Source: Deltaproteobacteria bacterium
GTDB lineage: Bacteria; Desulfobacterota; Desulfarculia; Desulfarculales; Desulfarculaceae
Direction of reading: 5' to 3'
Assembly: GCA_020444165.1 (NCBI GenBank)
Contig: JAHLLK010000021.1
Coordinates: 1-64,000 of the forward strand
DNA: 64,000 nucleotides
The translations under genes were made by a program, and so were the position numbers. Below, piece by piece: positions 41,629-49,814 of the stretch. Positions within the stretch are counted from its first letter, which is position 1. Each line of letters starts with the position of its first letter. The notes beneath the pieces were generated by a model. That model did no database searches. It saw only the letters and a program-made list of their open reading frames with translations, and was not told the DNA's origin.

Positions 41629-41877
41629 TTGGCTGAGATGATCTGCTACTGTTTTGGCTACACCCGGGAGGATCTGGCCCAGGACCTGGGGCCCCGGGGC
41701 GAGTCGCCCATTGCCGAGCGCATTGCCGCCGCCAAACGGGCCGGCGGCTGCGACTGCGCGGTGAAAAACCCCAAGGGGCGCTGATGCCTGGCCGAGGTCC
41801 GCCAGGTGGTGGACCAACTGCGGCGCGAACGGGGCTTCACCCCGCCTGGCGCGCCGCCGGCCCTGCCCCAGCTCTGA
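41629..41877 (+). CDS. Probable selenoprotein: small iron-sulfur/metallochaperone-like protein with in-frame UGA
   Basis: Read through one TGA (41782-41784), the frame gives 82 residues. The N terminus is MAEMICYCFGYTREDL and a later GGCDCAVKNPKGR is followed by Sec52-Cys53-LAEV. Small Cys-rich proteins of the CopZ N-terminal/BFD-like type have the layout CYCFGY...GxCxC...NPxGxCCLG; the TGA falls on the first Cys of the final CC pair. A bacterial SECIS-like hairpin follows at 41797-41814. The TTG start at 41629 has GGGAGG 5 nt upstream; ATG 41638 is the alternative. Without readthrough it would be a 51-residue stub. It likely binds a [2Fe-2S] cluster or metal through Cys/Sec (inference). Confidence 0.75.
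41797..41814 (+). promoter_or_regulatory. Bacterial SECIS element
   Basis: GUCCGCC pairs with GGUGGAC over seven base pairs (one G-U) with the four-base apex AGGU. The loop GG lies 21-22 nt after the UGA, inside the 16-37 nt range described for bacterial SECIS elements, and the GGU apex is what SelB recognises in E. coli fdhF. Confidence 0.7.
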
Positions 41878-41919
41878 AGCCGGCGGGGCCGGTCACCTGG
41901 CCCCCCAAAAGTCCCGGAC

Positions 41920-43221
41920 CTACGCCCCCGCGGGCCGGGAGTCCCGCACCCGCACGGCTTTGCCCTCGGCCGCGGGCAGGCTGCCCAGGGGGGCCAGCTC
42001 CACCCGGGGGGTGACCAGAATCTCGTCCTTGAGCGCCGCGGTGAGTTTCCTGGCCAGGCCCAGGCCCTCCTCGCCGGTCGCTTCGCGGCCTTCCCGCAGC
42101 TCGGCCCGCACGGTCACCACGTCGTCGGGGCCGCGCCGGTCCAGCTCGATCAGGTAATTGCCGGCCAGCTCGCCAAAGGTCATGAGCACCGCTTCCACCT
42201 GCATGGGGAAGATGTTCACCCCCTTGACGATGAACATGTCGTCCGAGCGCCCGGTGATGCGCGAGATGCGGCGGTGATTCCGGCCGCAAGCGCAGCGGCC
42301 GGGCAGCACGCTGGCCAGGTCCCGGGTGCGGTAGCGGACCAAGGGCATGGCCTCCCGCTCCAGGGTGGTGAGCACCAGCTCGCCCACCTCGCCCGGGGCC
42401 ACCGGGGCCAGGGTCACCGGGTCCACCACCTCCAGGAGGTAGGCGTCCTCCCACAGGTGCAGCCCGTTCTGCTCCGGGCACTCAAAGGCCACGCCGGGGC
42501 CGTTCATCTCCGAAAGCCCGTAGCAATTCATGGCCCGGGCGCCGTAGATCTCCTCCAGGCGGCGGCGGGTGGCCTCGCTGTGGGGCTCGGCCCCCACCAC
42601 CAACAGCCGCAGATCGCTGTCCCGGGCCGGGTCCAGGCCCAGCTCGCCAAAGGTCTGGGCCAGCTTCAGGGCGTAGCTGGGGATGATGTGGGCCGCGGTG
42701 GTGTGAAACTGGCGCATGAGGCTGATCTGGCGGCGGGAGTTGCCCACCCCCGAGGGGATGACCAGGGCGCCCAGCTTCTCGGCCCCGTAATGCAGGCCCA
42801 GGCCGCCGGAGAACAGCCCGTAACCCACCATGTTCTGGAACACGTCCGCGGGCCGGAGCCCCACCATCCACAGGCAGCGGGCCACCAGCCCGGCCCAGCG
42901 GTCCAGGTCACCGGCCGTATGGTACACCGCGGTGGGAGCGCCGGTGGTGCCCGAGGACACGTGCACCCGCACCACCTCCTCGCGGGGCACGGCCAAGAAC
43001 CCGTCCGGGAACCCGGCCCGCAGGTCGTGCTTGGTGGTGAAGGGCAAGCGGCCGATATCCTCGGGCCCCCGGATTTGGGCCGGGTCCAGGCCCGCGGCTT
43101 GCCACTGCGCACGGTAAAAAGGAGCCGCCGCGGCCCGGGTCAGGGTCACCCGCAGCCGGGCCGTTTGGAGAGCGGCCAACTCGTCGTTGGACAGGAAATC
43201 TTTGGTTTGATCCCAGGGCAT
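41920..43221 (-). CDS. Phenylacetate-CoA ligase family enzyme
   Basis: The 433-residue adenylate-forming enzyme has the P-loop VHVSSGTTGAPTAVYHT, the A4/A5 region MNCYGLSEMNGPGVAFEC, the hinge ISRITGRSDDMFIVKGVNIFP and a C-terminal Lys in AAEGKAVRV. The family activates aryl or other acids to CoA thioesters (phenylacetate type). Ligand specificity cannot be read here. The gene is convergent with the selenoprotein gene. There is no phenylacetate degradation cluster in the window. Confidence 0.85.
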   Translation of the reverse strand: MPWDQTKDFLSNDELAALQTARLRVTLTRAAAAPFYRAQWQAAGLDPAQIRGPEDIGRLPFTTKHDLRAGFPDGFLAVPREEVVRVHVSSGTTGAPTAVYHTAGDLDRWAGLVARCLWMVGLRPADVFQNMVGYGLFSGGLGLHYGAEKLGALVIPSGVGNSRRQISLMRQFHTTAAHIIPSYALKLAQTFGELGLDPARDSDLRLLVVGAEPHSEATRRRLEEIYGARAMNCYGLSEMNGPGVAFECPEQNGLHLWEDAYLLEVVDPVTLAPVAPGEVGELVLTTLEREAMPLVRYRTRDLASVLPGRCACGRNHRRISRITGRSDDMFIVKGVNIFPMQVEAVLMTFGELAGNYLIELDRRGPDDVVTVRAELREGREATGEEGLGLARKLTAALKDEILVTPRVELAPLGSLPAAEGKAVRVRDSRPAGA

Positions 43222-43394
43222 GATCCATCCACCCCAAAAAAATACACGCCGCCGGGCGGCGCGGATGTTCCGGTTTGCACAAGCACGGCAATAGTAGCCA
43301 AGGGGCGGCGGGGCCGCAACCGCTTTGCGGCCGGCCGGGGGTGGAAGGCGGGGTGGAGCGCCCCGCGGGCCGGGCTGTCGTCCCGGTGAGGCCC

Positions 43395-43721
43395 TTACAT
43401 GGTCACCACGTAGGCGAAGAAGGTGCCCCGGGCGGTCCGGGACGGCTCAAGACCGGCCTCGTCCAGCCAGAGCTTGGCGTCCCAGCTCCGGAGCCGGCTG
43501 GCCATGACCCCGGCCTGCCCCGGGCACTTGGTGGCCCACAACAGCTTCATCACCTGCCAGGGCTGGCTCCGGGCCAGACGGCGCCCCGCTTCGGCTGGAT
43601 CGCCGGTGAGGCCCACCCGCAGGCTGGGCACCCGGTAGGTCAGAGCCCCCACCCGGCCGGTGAGCCGCTCCCACACCGCCTCCGCCGGCCCAATGCTTAT
43701 TTCGGAGTAATCCAGGTCCAT
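43395..43721 (-). CDS. Small protein with weak GIY-YIG-like pattern
   Basis: The 108-residue protein contains SLRVGLTGDPAEAGRRLARS followed by a Trp-containing strand, which loosely recalls the VGxTxDPxxRxxxH core of GIY-YIG/T5orf172 nucleases. It lacks the leading GIY and a clear catalytic Glu, so function is not assigned. The ATG is preceded by AAAGTAT without a strong ribosome site. Codon usage fits the neighbourhood. Confidence 0.45.
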   Translation of the reverse strand: MDLDYSEISIGPAEAVWERLTGRVGALTYRVPSLRVGLTGDPAEAGRRLARSQPWQVMKLLWATKCPGQAGVMASRLRSWDAKLWLDEAGLEPSRTARGTFFAYVVTM

Positions 43722-43772
43722 ACTTTTATTTTACGACCGTGGGAACCGGCCCAGGGCTTTTTACGCCACCCC

Positions 43773-43800
43773 TTGACTACGGGGGTTTTGTGCTTATGTT
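43773..43800 (+). promoter_or_regulatory. Sigma-70 promoter of the 58-residue protein
   Basis: TTGACT (43773-43778), 16 bp, TATGTT (43795-43800), about 60 bp before the small gene's ATG. It is the best sigma-70 match on the plus strand of the window. Confidence 0.65.
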
Positions 43801-43859
43801 TAAATCAAACAGAGAAACGGGAGCGAGCAAGTGCCCGTCCCCTTACAAAGGGGGTCGTT

Positions 43860-44036
43860 ATGGCCGAGAGAGATTATGGATATCGTGACTATCATCCCGA
43901 ACCCGTGGGTGATGTCTTTACGGATAGGCTGAACCCGGAATGGCCTCGCATGAAGGGTTACGAAATCACCGAGGAAGAGTTCCGCGAGGAAGAAGCCAAG
44001 ATTTTGGCGGAAGGGCGCGGGTGCGTGACCCAGTAA
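43860..44036 (+). CDS. Small acidic 58-residue protein
   Basis: The protein starts MAERDYGYRDYHPEPVGDVF and ends with ITEEEFREEEAKILAEGRG and a lone Cys (CVTQ). It is hydrophilic, with no signal or membrane segment. GGGGTCG lies just before the ATG; a strong promoter is upstream and a strong terminator downstream. The A/T level is higher than in neighbours. I recognise no family; it may be an abundant accessory protein (inference). Confidence 0.65.
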   Translation: MAERDYGYRDYHPEPVGDVFTDRLNPEWPRMKGYEITEEEFREEEAKILAEGRGCVTQ

Positions 44037-44145
44037 ATGAGTAACGCAGGCAAGCAAATAAAAATATGGTTGGTTGAGACGCCCGCCAGAGGGCGGGAAC
44101 AAGGCCCCGGAGCTGGATAGCCCCGGGGCAAATGATTTCATGGGT

Positions 44146-44177
44146 CCGGGTGCTCCTGGCGGAGCACCCGGTTTTTT
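44146..44177 (+). terminator. Terminator after the 58-residue protein gene
   Basis: CCGGGTGCTCC, TGGC loop, exact complement and TTTTTT. Two weaker GC hairpins lie just before it (about 44080-44130). Confidence 0.88.
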
Positions 44178-44194
44178 ATCCGTCCCTGGCGAGG

Positions 44195-45808
44195 TTAAGC
44201 CACAGCCGAGGAGAGATCCCGGGGCAGGGAATCGATGATCTCCAGGGCCTCCTGGCGGTAGGCGTCCATGATGTAGGGCAGCGCGGTGACCCGGGCGCAG
44301 TCGTCGGTGAGGCAGGCCAGGTCCCGGCGGCTGATCAGGTCGGTGCGCCACTTGCGCGCGCCGGCCATGAGCTGCTGCAGGCCCACCCGGAGCTTCTCGC
44401 CGGCCGAGTAGATGCCCACCGCGCCCAGGGGGAAGTTGTCGACCTCGGCGCCGAACTGGGCCTTCAGATCCTCGTAGCACACGAAGATCTCTTCCTTGCT
44501 GGCGCCGTATTTGGCCACGGTGGAGGGCAGGCCGCCGTCCTCGCCGGCCAGCCAGCGGGCGATGTTCTTGCCCACCATGCCGGGGATCATCAGCGCGCGG
44601 CCCATGCACACGGCCTTGGTGTAGGGCGCGCCCAGGGCCAGGGCCTTGAAGATATGGTCCTCGCTGGAGAAGCCGCCGGCAAAGGCGATGTCCGGCACCC
44701 AGCCGCCGCGGCGGTCCAGGCGGGAGCACAGCTCATAGGCCATGGCGTGCAGGTACAGGGCCGGGATGCCCCACTCGCACATCATGCGCCAGGGGCTCAT
44801 GCCGGTGCCGCCGGGCGCGCCGTCGATGGTCAAAAGGTCCAGCTTGGCGTCGCTGGCCCAGCGGATGGCCATGGCCAGCTCGCGCATGGGGTAGGCCCCG
44901 GTTTTCAGGGTAACCCGCTTGGCGCCCAGGCTCCGGAGGCGCTCCACCTCTTTCATGAAGCCTTCCTGCTCGATGAAGCCGAGCCGGCTGTGGCGCTCGA
45001 ACTCCTTGATGGCCCCGTCGCGGTAGGCGGCCTGCACGGCGGGGTCCTGGGGATCGGGGGTGACGATGTAGCCCCGGCGCTGCAACTCCTGGGCCCGCTC
45101 CAGGCTGGCCACCTTGATCTCGCCGCCGATGCACTTGGCCCCCTGGCCCCATTTCAGCTCGATGGTTTCCACCCCCAATTTGTCGATGACGTACTCGGCC
45201 ACGCCCAGGCGGGTGTCTTCCACGTTCATCTGCACCAGGATGTCGCCGTAGCCCTGGTGATAGCGGCGGTACAGCTCCACCCGGCGGCGCATGTCCGGGG
45301 CCTCGGCCACCTTGCCGTGTTTGTCGAACTCTAGCCCCGGGTCGATGCCGCAGACGTTCTCGCCGCAGACCAGGCTGATGCCGGTGATGGCCGCGCCAAT
45401 GGCGAAGTGCTCCCAATTCTTGCGGGCGATCTCGGTGGAGCCCAGGGCGCCGGTGAACATGGGGATGCGCTGCTTGATCTTGTCAGCCACCCCGAAAGCG
45501 CACTCGGTGCTGACCCGGGGGAAAGTGGCCTGGTCGGGGTTGGCCGGAGAGCCCTCGGCCCCCAGGGCGTAGCCCATGATCTGCAAATGGGAGTAGTCCA
45601 CCGGGTAGTCCTTGTCCGCCCCGGCGGTGATGTCGCCAAAGGGCGAAGGATACAGGAGTTCGCGGCTTCGGAAGGTGGCGTTGAACAGGTCGCAGTTGCC
45701 CTTGCAGCCGTCCACGCAGCGCGAGCAGATGCCCGACTGGGGAGCCACGTTGCGGGAGCGGTTTTTGGTTTGCAGGGCCTCGTTGGCATTGGGTTGGTGC
45801 AGGTTCAT
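44195..45808 (-). CDS. FMN-binding glutamate synthase-family protein
   Basis: The 537-residue protein corresponds to the FMN/glutamate-synthase central domain of archaeal-type GltB. An N-terminal cysteine cluster GICSRCVDGCKGNCDLF could bind an Fe-S centre. Then come LQIMGYALGAEG, KWGQGAKCIGGEI, LLTIDGAPGGTGMSPW and the FMN-site region AFAGGFSSEDHIFKALALGA. No glutaminase domain is present, so it needs another ammonia source or does a related reaction. GGAG precedes the ATG at 45808. The upstream region has two palindromes. Confidence 0.85.
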   Translation of the reverse strand: MNLHQPNANEALQTKNRSRNVAPQSGICSRCVDGCKGNCDLFNATFRSRELLYPSPFGDITAGADKDYPVDYSHLQIMGYALGAEGSPANPDQATFPRVSTECAFGVADKIKQRIPMFTGALGSTEIARKNWEHFAIGAAITGISLVCGENVCGIDPGLEFDKHGKVAEAPDMRRRVELYRRYHQGYGDILVQMNVEDTRLGVAEYVIDKLGVETIELKWGQGAKCIGGEIKVASLERAQELQRRGYIVTPDPQDPAVQAAYRDGAIKEFERHSRLGFIEQEGFMKEVERLRSLGAKRVTLKTGAYPMRELAMAIRWASDAKLDLLTIDGAPGGTGMSPWRMMCEWGIPALYLHAMAYELCSRLDRRGGWVPDIAFAGGFSSEDHIFKALALGAPYTKAVCMGRALMIPGMVGKNIARWLAGEDGGLPSTVAKYGASKEEIFVCYEDLKAQFGAEVDNFPLGAVGIYSAGEKLRVGLQQLMAGARKWRTDLISRRDLACLTDDCARVTALPYIMDAYRQEALEIIDSLPRDLSSAVA

Positions 45809-46022
45809 GGCGTTCGCTTTCTCCGGGGCGGCGGGGACGCGCTCCGGTGTAGTTAGTTTTACTTATTTTTGTTTGGTGCATTTTTATTTATCCTAACAGA
45901 AAGTGTCAACAGTTTTTTGCCGTGGCTTTTTTCGCGCCAACATCTACGTTTATTACGTTATATCGCTAAGATATCAGGATAGGTCTAGCGTTTTGGCAGG
46001 ATTTGTCTTGTCCGGTATTTTA

Positions 46023-46077
46023 CGGCAATATTGCCGCTTATTTGGCTTCTACTGGCGAATACAACGGCAGTTTGCCG
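46023..46077. promoter_or_regulatory. Paired palindromes upstream of the glutamate synthase-like gene
   Basis: CGGCAATATTGCCG (46023-46036) and CGGCA-GTT-TGCCG (46065-46077) are two related inverted repeats 42 bp apart (four helical turns) in an A/T-rich block. They look like paired operator sites for one dimeric regulator. The rest of 45809-46388 contains no gene that I can support. Confidence 0.5.
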
Positions 46078-46388
46078 GCTAAAATGCAGTCTGTTTTTTA
46101 TATGTACTTATTTTTTGCCAGCCAACTGAGCCCCTGGCGGCGGCTCCCCACCCCGCAGGCAAGCGAAAATCGGCCCTGACCGGGCGGAGGTGCGGGCGGT
46201 CGCCGCGGCCGCACAGAGCGCGCCATATCCGCGGCCTGTCTGGCTTAATCTGCTTAATTTCTGGGATTTTTCTGAAGGATCGCCCCGCCGGTCCCGTAGC
46301 GGGGACACGGCGGGCGATTAATTAAAGCTAACAACTGACCACGGCTCGCGCTGGGGAGGAGCGGCCATGGCCGCGGGAGTTAGCGGCG

Positions 46389-47690
46389 CTACTTGAGCTT
46401 CAGCCACAACAGGCGGGCCGGATTACGGCCGGGATTGGTCCAGGAGGCGGGCATCTCGCTGGTCAGGTAGACCGTGTCGCCGGCCTTGAGGTTGTGCACC
46501 GTGCCCCCCACCTTCATTTGCAGGCGGCCGGCCAACAGATAGCCCAGCTCCTCACCCTTGTGCACGAAGAAATGGGCCGGCAGGCTCCCCTTGGCCGCGA
46601 TCTCCACCACAAAGGGCTCGGCCCGGGTCTCCAGGTCCACCGGGGTGAGCCGCCACACGGCCAGGCTCTTTTCCGGGGCCTCGCCCTGGCGCACCTGTTC
46701 GGCCTCGGGCCCGGCGAACACCACCCGCCGGGCCCCGCCGGGCCCCTCCTGGAAAAAGGAGCTGATCTCCACCCCCAGGACCTCGGCCATTTTGAGCAGG
46801 GCCGGCAGGGAGGGGTAGATGTGGTTGCTCTCCACCTGGCTGATGGTGGAGGGGGTCACTCCCACCAGCTTGGCCAGTTCGGTCTGGGAAAGGCCTTTCT
46901 TGCCGCGGAGGTCCCGGAGCCGTTGCCCCAGGTCCACCCGGCCGGCGGTGCGGCGCTGGCTGTCAAAGGTGACCGTGAGGTCGCGGGTCCAGTAGTTGTG
47001 CGGCTGGTGCAGGGAGGCCTCGGCCCGGCCCTCGGCCTTGACCAGGGTCAGGCTGGTGGTGCCCCGCTTGATGCCCAAGTCGATGACCACCTGGGCGATC
47101 TGGTTGATCTGGGCCCGCAGCCGGGGGGAGTGGGCCTCCCGCTCCATGACCCAGTAGGCCACGGTGTCCAGCTCGTAGAGCCGGGGGCAGGAGTGGGAGT
47201 AGAACTTCAGGATGGCTTCCTCACCGCCCCACAACTCGGCCATGCCGGTGAGGCTCTCGAAGATGAAGCGCACGTCTCCCGTGAACTCGCCGTGCAGCTC
47301 GTAGAGCCGTTGGGTGACCTCCTCCATGTCCTGGGGCCGGGCCACCGGAGCCAGGCGGCAGGCCGCCCGCTCCCCGCCGTCCTCCTCATAAAAGCGCAGG
47401 AACACCTCCGAACCCAAGCCCTTGCCCCAGGTGAAGCAATCCAGGATCACCAGGTCGTCGTAGTCGGCCAGGGGCCCCAGCTTGTCCAGGAGGTTCTTGG
47501 GGGAGCGGTCAAAGGTGGCATAGATGAGGGGGCGGCCCCCGTTTTCCGAGGCGGCCAGGAAATTCTGACAAAACACCTGGGCCAGGGAGCCGGCGGCGTC
47601 GTGCCACACCACGTTGTCGCCCACGAACAGCCCGTCCAGGAGACGGTCCAACTCGGCGACTCCGCTGGGCACTCTGACGGGTTCGTTCAT
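46389..47690 (-). CDS. RecA/KaiC-like domain fused to XRE HTH and cupin sensor
   Basis: The 433-residue protein has three parts. Residues 1-230 read like a KaiC/RAD55-type domain (VPSGVAELDRLLDGLFVGDN, later DLVILDCFTWGKG and RFIFESLTGM), but the Walker A loop is gone (VVWHDAAGSLAQVF). Residues 250-310 are an XRE helix-turn-helix (GLSQTELAKLVGVTPSTISQ). Residues 350-433 are a cupin (HKGEELGYLLAGRLQMKVGG). The HTH-cupin pair is a common regulator; the extra inactive ATPase-like head is unusual. The paired palindromes at 46.0 kb are a candidate target (inference). Confidence 0.8.
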   Translation of the reverse strand: MNEPVRVPSGVAELDRLLDGLFVGDNVVWHDAAGSLAQVFCQNFLAASENGGRPLIYATFDRSPKNLLDKLGPLADYDDLVILDCFTWGKGLGSEVFLRFYEEDGGERAACRLAPVARPQDMEEVTQRLYELHGEFTGDVRFIFESLTGMAELWGGEEAILKFYSHSCPRLYELDTVAYWVMEREAHSPRLRAQINQIAQVVIDLGIKRGTTSLTLVKAEGRAEASLHQPHNYWTRDLTVTFDSQRRTAGRVDLGQRLRDLRGKKGLSQTELAKLVGVTPSTISQVESNHIYPSLPALLKMAEVLGVEISSFFQEGPGGARRVVFAGPEAEQVRQGEAPEKSLAVWRLTPVDLETRAEPFVVEIAAKGSLPAHFFVHKGEELGYLLAGRLQMKVGGTVHNLKAGDTVYLTSEMPASWTNPGRNPARLLWLKLK

Positions 47691-47803
47691 GTGGCTTTTC
47701 CCTGCCCCGGATATTTCAGGGGGGCCGGGTGGTCAGGTCGGCGCCGATCTGATTTGGTTTGGTTTTTCAATTGATGATTTCCGATTTTACCGATCACGTT
47801 TTG

Positions 47804-47940
47804 CGCCCTGGACCGGCACCGCCAGAGGGCGGCCGGCAAGGCGACGGACCAGCGACAACCGAGAGGCGCAGCCAGAGCTGCGTCGAGGTTGGAGCGAGGT
47901 CCGTGGGCGCAGCCGGGGGCATCCGGCGCAGCCGGACGCC
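47804..47940 (+). repeat. ERIC-like ~135-bp imperfect palindrome, copy 2
   Basis: Plus-strand counterpart of positions 1-137. The apex GCGCAG (47866-47871) pairs with CTGCGT (47878-47883). Outer blocks GGACC/GGTCC and CAACC/GGTTG pair as in copy 1, and long shared strings such as GGCCGGCAAGGCGACGGACC are nearly identical. It lies in the spacer between the cupin regulator and the CobA-like gene. Confidence 0.78.
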
Positions 47941-48035
47941 CGGTCTTCCTGAAATACCCGGGTCAATCCCGCCGGTCCGGACCCGCCGGCCACCCCTGCT
48001 CCCCTTGCGTGGGTGGGTCTGCCGACGCCCGGGGC

Positions 48036-48512
48036 TCAGCGCATGCTGCGGCCCCAGTTGTAGCGCTGCCGCATCTCGGTGATGGTGTCCGCGGCCAGGG
48101 CCAGGGAGGGCTGGGGGTCCGGGCCGGTGAGGATCACGTGCAGCCGGGGCGGGCGGCGCTCGATGTCCTGCATGGCCGCCAAGGCGTCCACCTGGGCCTC
48201 CCGGAACCAGGGCACCACCCCGTCCAGGATCACCAGCCCACGCTCCAGGGTGGCGAGGGTTTGGCGGACTTCCTCCCACACCTGGCCGGTGGCCGCGGCG
48301 TCGTCCAGGGGCACCTCGCCCACAAAGCGGAACTGCACCCCCACCCGCCCCATGAGCTCCTTTTGGCCGGCCGGATAGTCCTCGCAGTAGAAGCGGTACA
48401 CCACCACCTTGAGCCCCTGGCCCACGGCGCGCACCGCCGTGCCCATGGCCGCCGCGGTGGAGAACTCCGTCTCCCGGCCGGAATTGATCACGAATCGTCC
48501 AGTGTGTCTCAT
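48036..48512 (-). CDS. CobA/BtuR-like protein with degenerate P-loop
   Basis: The 158-residue protein follows the corrinoid adenosyltransferase CobA/BtuR pattern: AMGTAVRAVGQGLKVVVYRF after the nucleotide loop, then GLVILDGVVPWF and LHVILTGPDPQPSLALAADT with TEM. The P-loop, normally GxGKGKTTAA, reads INSGRETEFSTAA, so the Lys and first Gly residues are missing. ATP binding is doubtful, and the protein may have another role. Its ATG overlaps the stop of the ferredoxin-type gene upstream (4 nt), so they are co-translated. Confidence 0.72.
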   Translation of the reverse strand: MRHTGRFVINSGRETEFSTAAAMGTAVRAVGQGLKVVVYRFYCEDYPAGQKELMGRVGVQFRFVGEVPLDDAAATGQVWEEVRQTLATLERGLVILDGVVPWFREAQVDALAAMQDIERRPPRLHVILTGPDPQPSLALAADTITEMRQRYNWGRSMR

Positions 48513-49639
48513 CGCTTGAGCGCCAGGGCCCGGTCCAGTTTGGATTTCAGCTGCATTTTGGCCAGGGACGCCGGACCCAGTTTGCCCCGGGCCTTACCCA
48601 GATTGAGGAACGTGTTAACAATGCTCGCCGGCACTTCCTTCTGCTCGCGGTCGGGCTTGCGGGCCAGCCGCAGGGAGCCGGTGGGGCAGGTGGAGACGCA
48701 CAGGCCGCAGCCGATGCAGCGGCCGGCGTCGTAGCGGAGTTCCTTGTCTTCCAGGTGGAAGGCCTCCATCTGGCAGCGCTTCACGCACAGCCCGCAGGCT
48801 TTGCACTCGTCGGGCACGAACTCGGCCACAAAGGGGGAGGACACCACCTCGGCCGGCCGGGGGTGCTTTTTCAGCGATTTCAGAATACCGCAGCAGCAAC
48901 CGCAGCAAAGGCAGATATTGATGATCTTCTGGGAGTTGCTGGGCTGCACCACCAGGCCCTGTTTGTCGGCTTGCCGCAGGATCCCGAGCGCCTCGGCCGC
49001 GTCGATGCGGCGGCCGATGCCGGCCCGCTCGTAATAATCCGCCCCGCCGCCGAAGACCAGGCAGGTCTCCACCATGCGGTCGCAACCGTCGCCCATGATC
49101 TGGTGCTCCCGGCGGCAGATGCACGGCGCCACCAGGATCTTCTTGGCCCCGGCCACCAGGGTCTCCACTTCCTCGTAGGGGAGGGTGCGGGCTTCGGCCG
49201 AGAGGCTCCTTTGCACGGGGATGGTGCGGATCTGGGGGGATTTGCTCCAGGCCTGGTGGTCGAAGAGTTGGGGCATATACTCGCGCATGTCCCGGATCAG
49301 GTCTTCGTCCAACTGGTTGACGTGGTACTCCCAAATGCCCACCACGTACTGCGCGGCCATGTACAGGGGCGGTTTCTCCCCGGGATGAATGCTGTAGATG
49401 AGGCCATTCCTGGCCATGTCCGCCAACAGCTCCGCCGTGGCCCCCAGGGGCTTCTTCAGGCGGCGGGCGATGACCCCGGCTTCTTCGGGAATCAAGGTGG
49501 TGCACAGGGCCGCCGCCGCCTCCTCCGGGGTGAACAGCCGCTGCAGAATGCGTAGCTCCACCCCGCTCTCGGTGGGGGGGTAGCCGCCGGGCAGTTCGTC
49601 CAGATGGCGGGCCAGCTTTTTATAAATATCTTCGGGCAT
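48509..49639 (-). CDS. 4Fe-4S ferredoxin-type protein with additional cysteine clusters
   Basis: The 376-residue protein has a winged-helix-like N-terminal half (LFTPEEAAAALCTTLIPEEA), a middle cysteine group (VAPCICRREHQIMGDGCDRM, then NICLCCGCCCGI) and two [4Fe-4S] motifs near residue 285 (CKACGLCVKRCQ and CIGCGLCVSTCPTG). No membrane segment. It is the first gene of a pair with the CobA-like protein. Such proteins may move electrons to a corrinoid or other redox partner; this is inference. AAGGTCC precedes the ATG; the ribosome site is weak. Confidence 0.8.
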   Translation of the reverse strand: MPEDIYKKLARHLDELPGGYPPTESGVELRILQRLFTPEEAAAALCTTLIPEEAGVIARRLKKPLGATAELLADMARNGLIYSIHPGEKPPLYMAAQYVVGIWEYHVNQLDEDLIRDMREYMPQLFDHQAWSKSPQIRTIPVQRSLSAEARTLPYEEVETLVAGAKKILVAPCICRREHQIMGDGCDRMVETCLVFGGGADYYERAGIGRRIDAAEALGILRQADKQGLVVQPSNSQKIINICLCCGCCCGILKSLKKHPRPAEVVSSPFVAEFVPDECKACGLCVKRCQMEAFHLEDKELRYDAGRCIGCGLCVSTCPTGSLRLARKPDREQKEVPASIVNTFLNLGKARGKLGPASLAKMQLKSKLDRALALKR

Positions 49640-49735
49640 GAAGGTCCCTTCCCCGGGCGGGCGCTACGAGGCTGGTCAAATTTAACACGAGTTGGCTTCT
49701 CTGGTAAGCAGTTTCGCGGCAGGGGGTCTGGTCCT

Positions 49736-49768
49736 AAAAGGACCCCGGGGCTGGGAGCCCCGGGGTCC
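49736..49768 (-). terminator. Terminator of the chemoreceptor operon
   Basis: On the minus strand GGACCCCGGGGCT, a short loop and the exact complement are followed by TTTTA. It ends the CheW-chemoreceptor transcript. Confidence 0.85.
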
Positions 49769-49814
49769 TGACTGGCGGCCGCCCGTGGATTACAGGCGCA
49801 AGTGTTTCAAGCGT

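Noticed and set aside
41629..41784. The selenoprotein candidate as a simple 51-residue protein or pseudogene
   Set aside because: The frame after the UGA continues the family motif, ends normally and is followed by a correctly placed SECIS-like hairpin. A plain nonsense mutation would not predict this.
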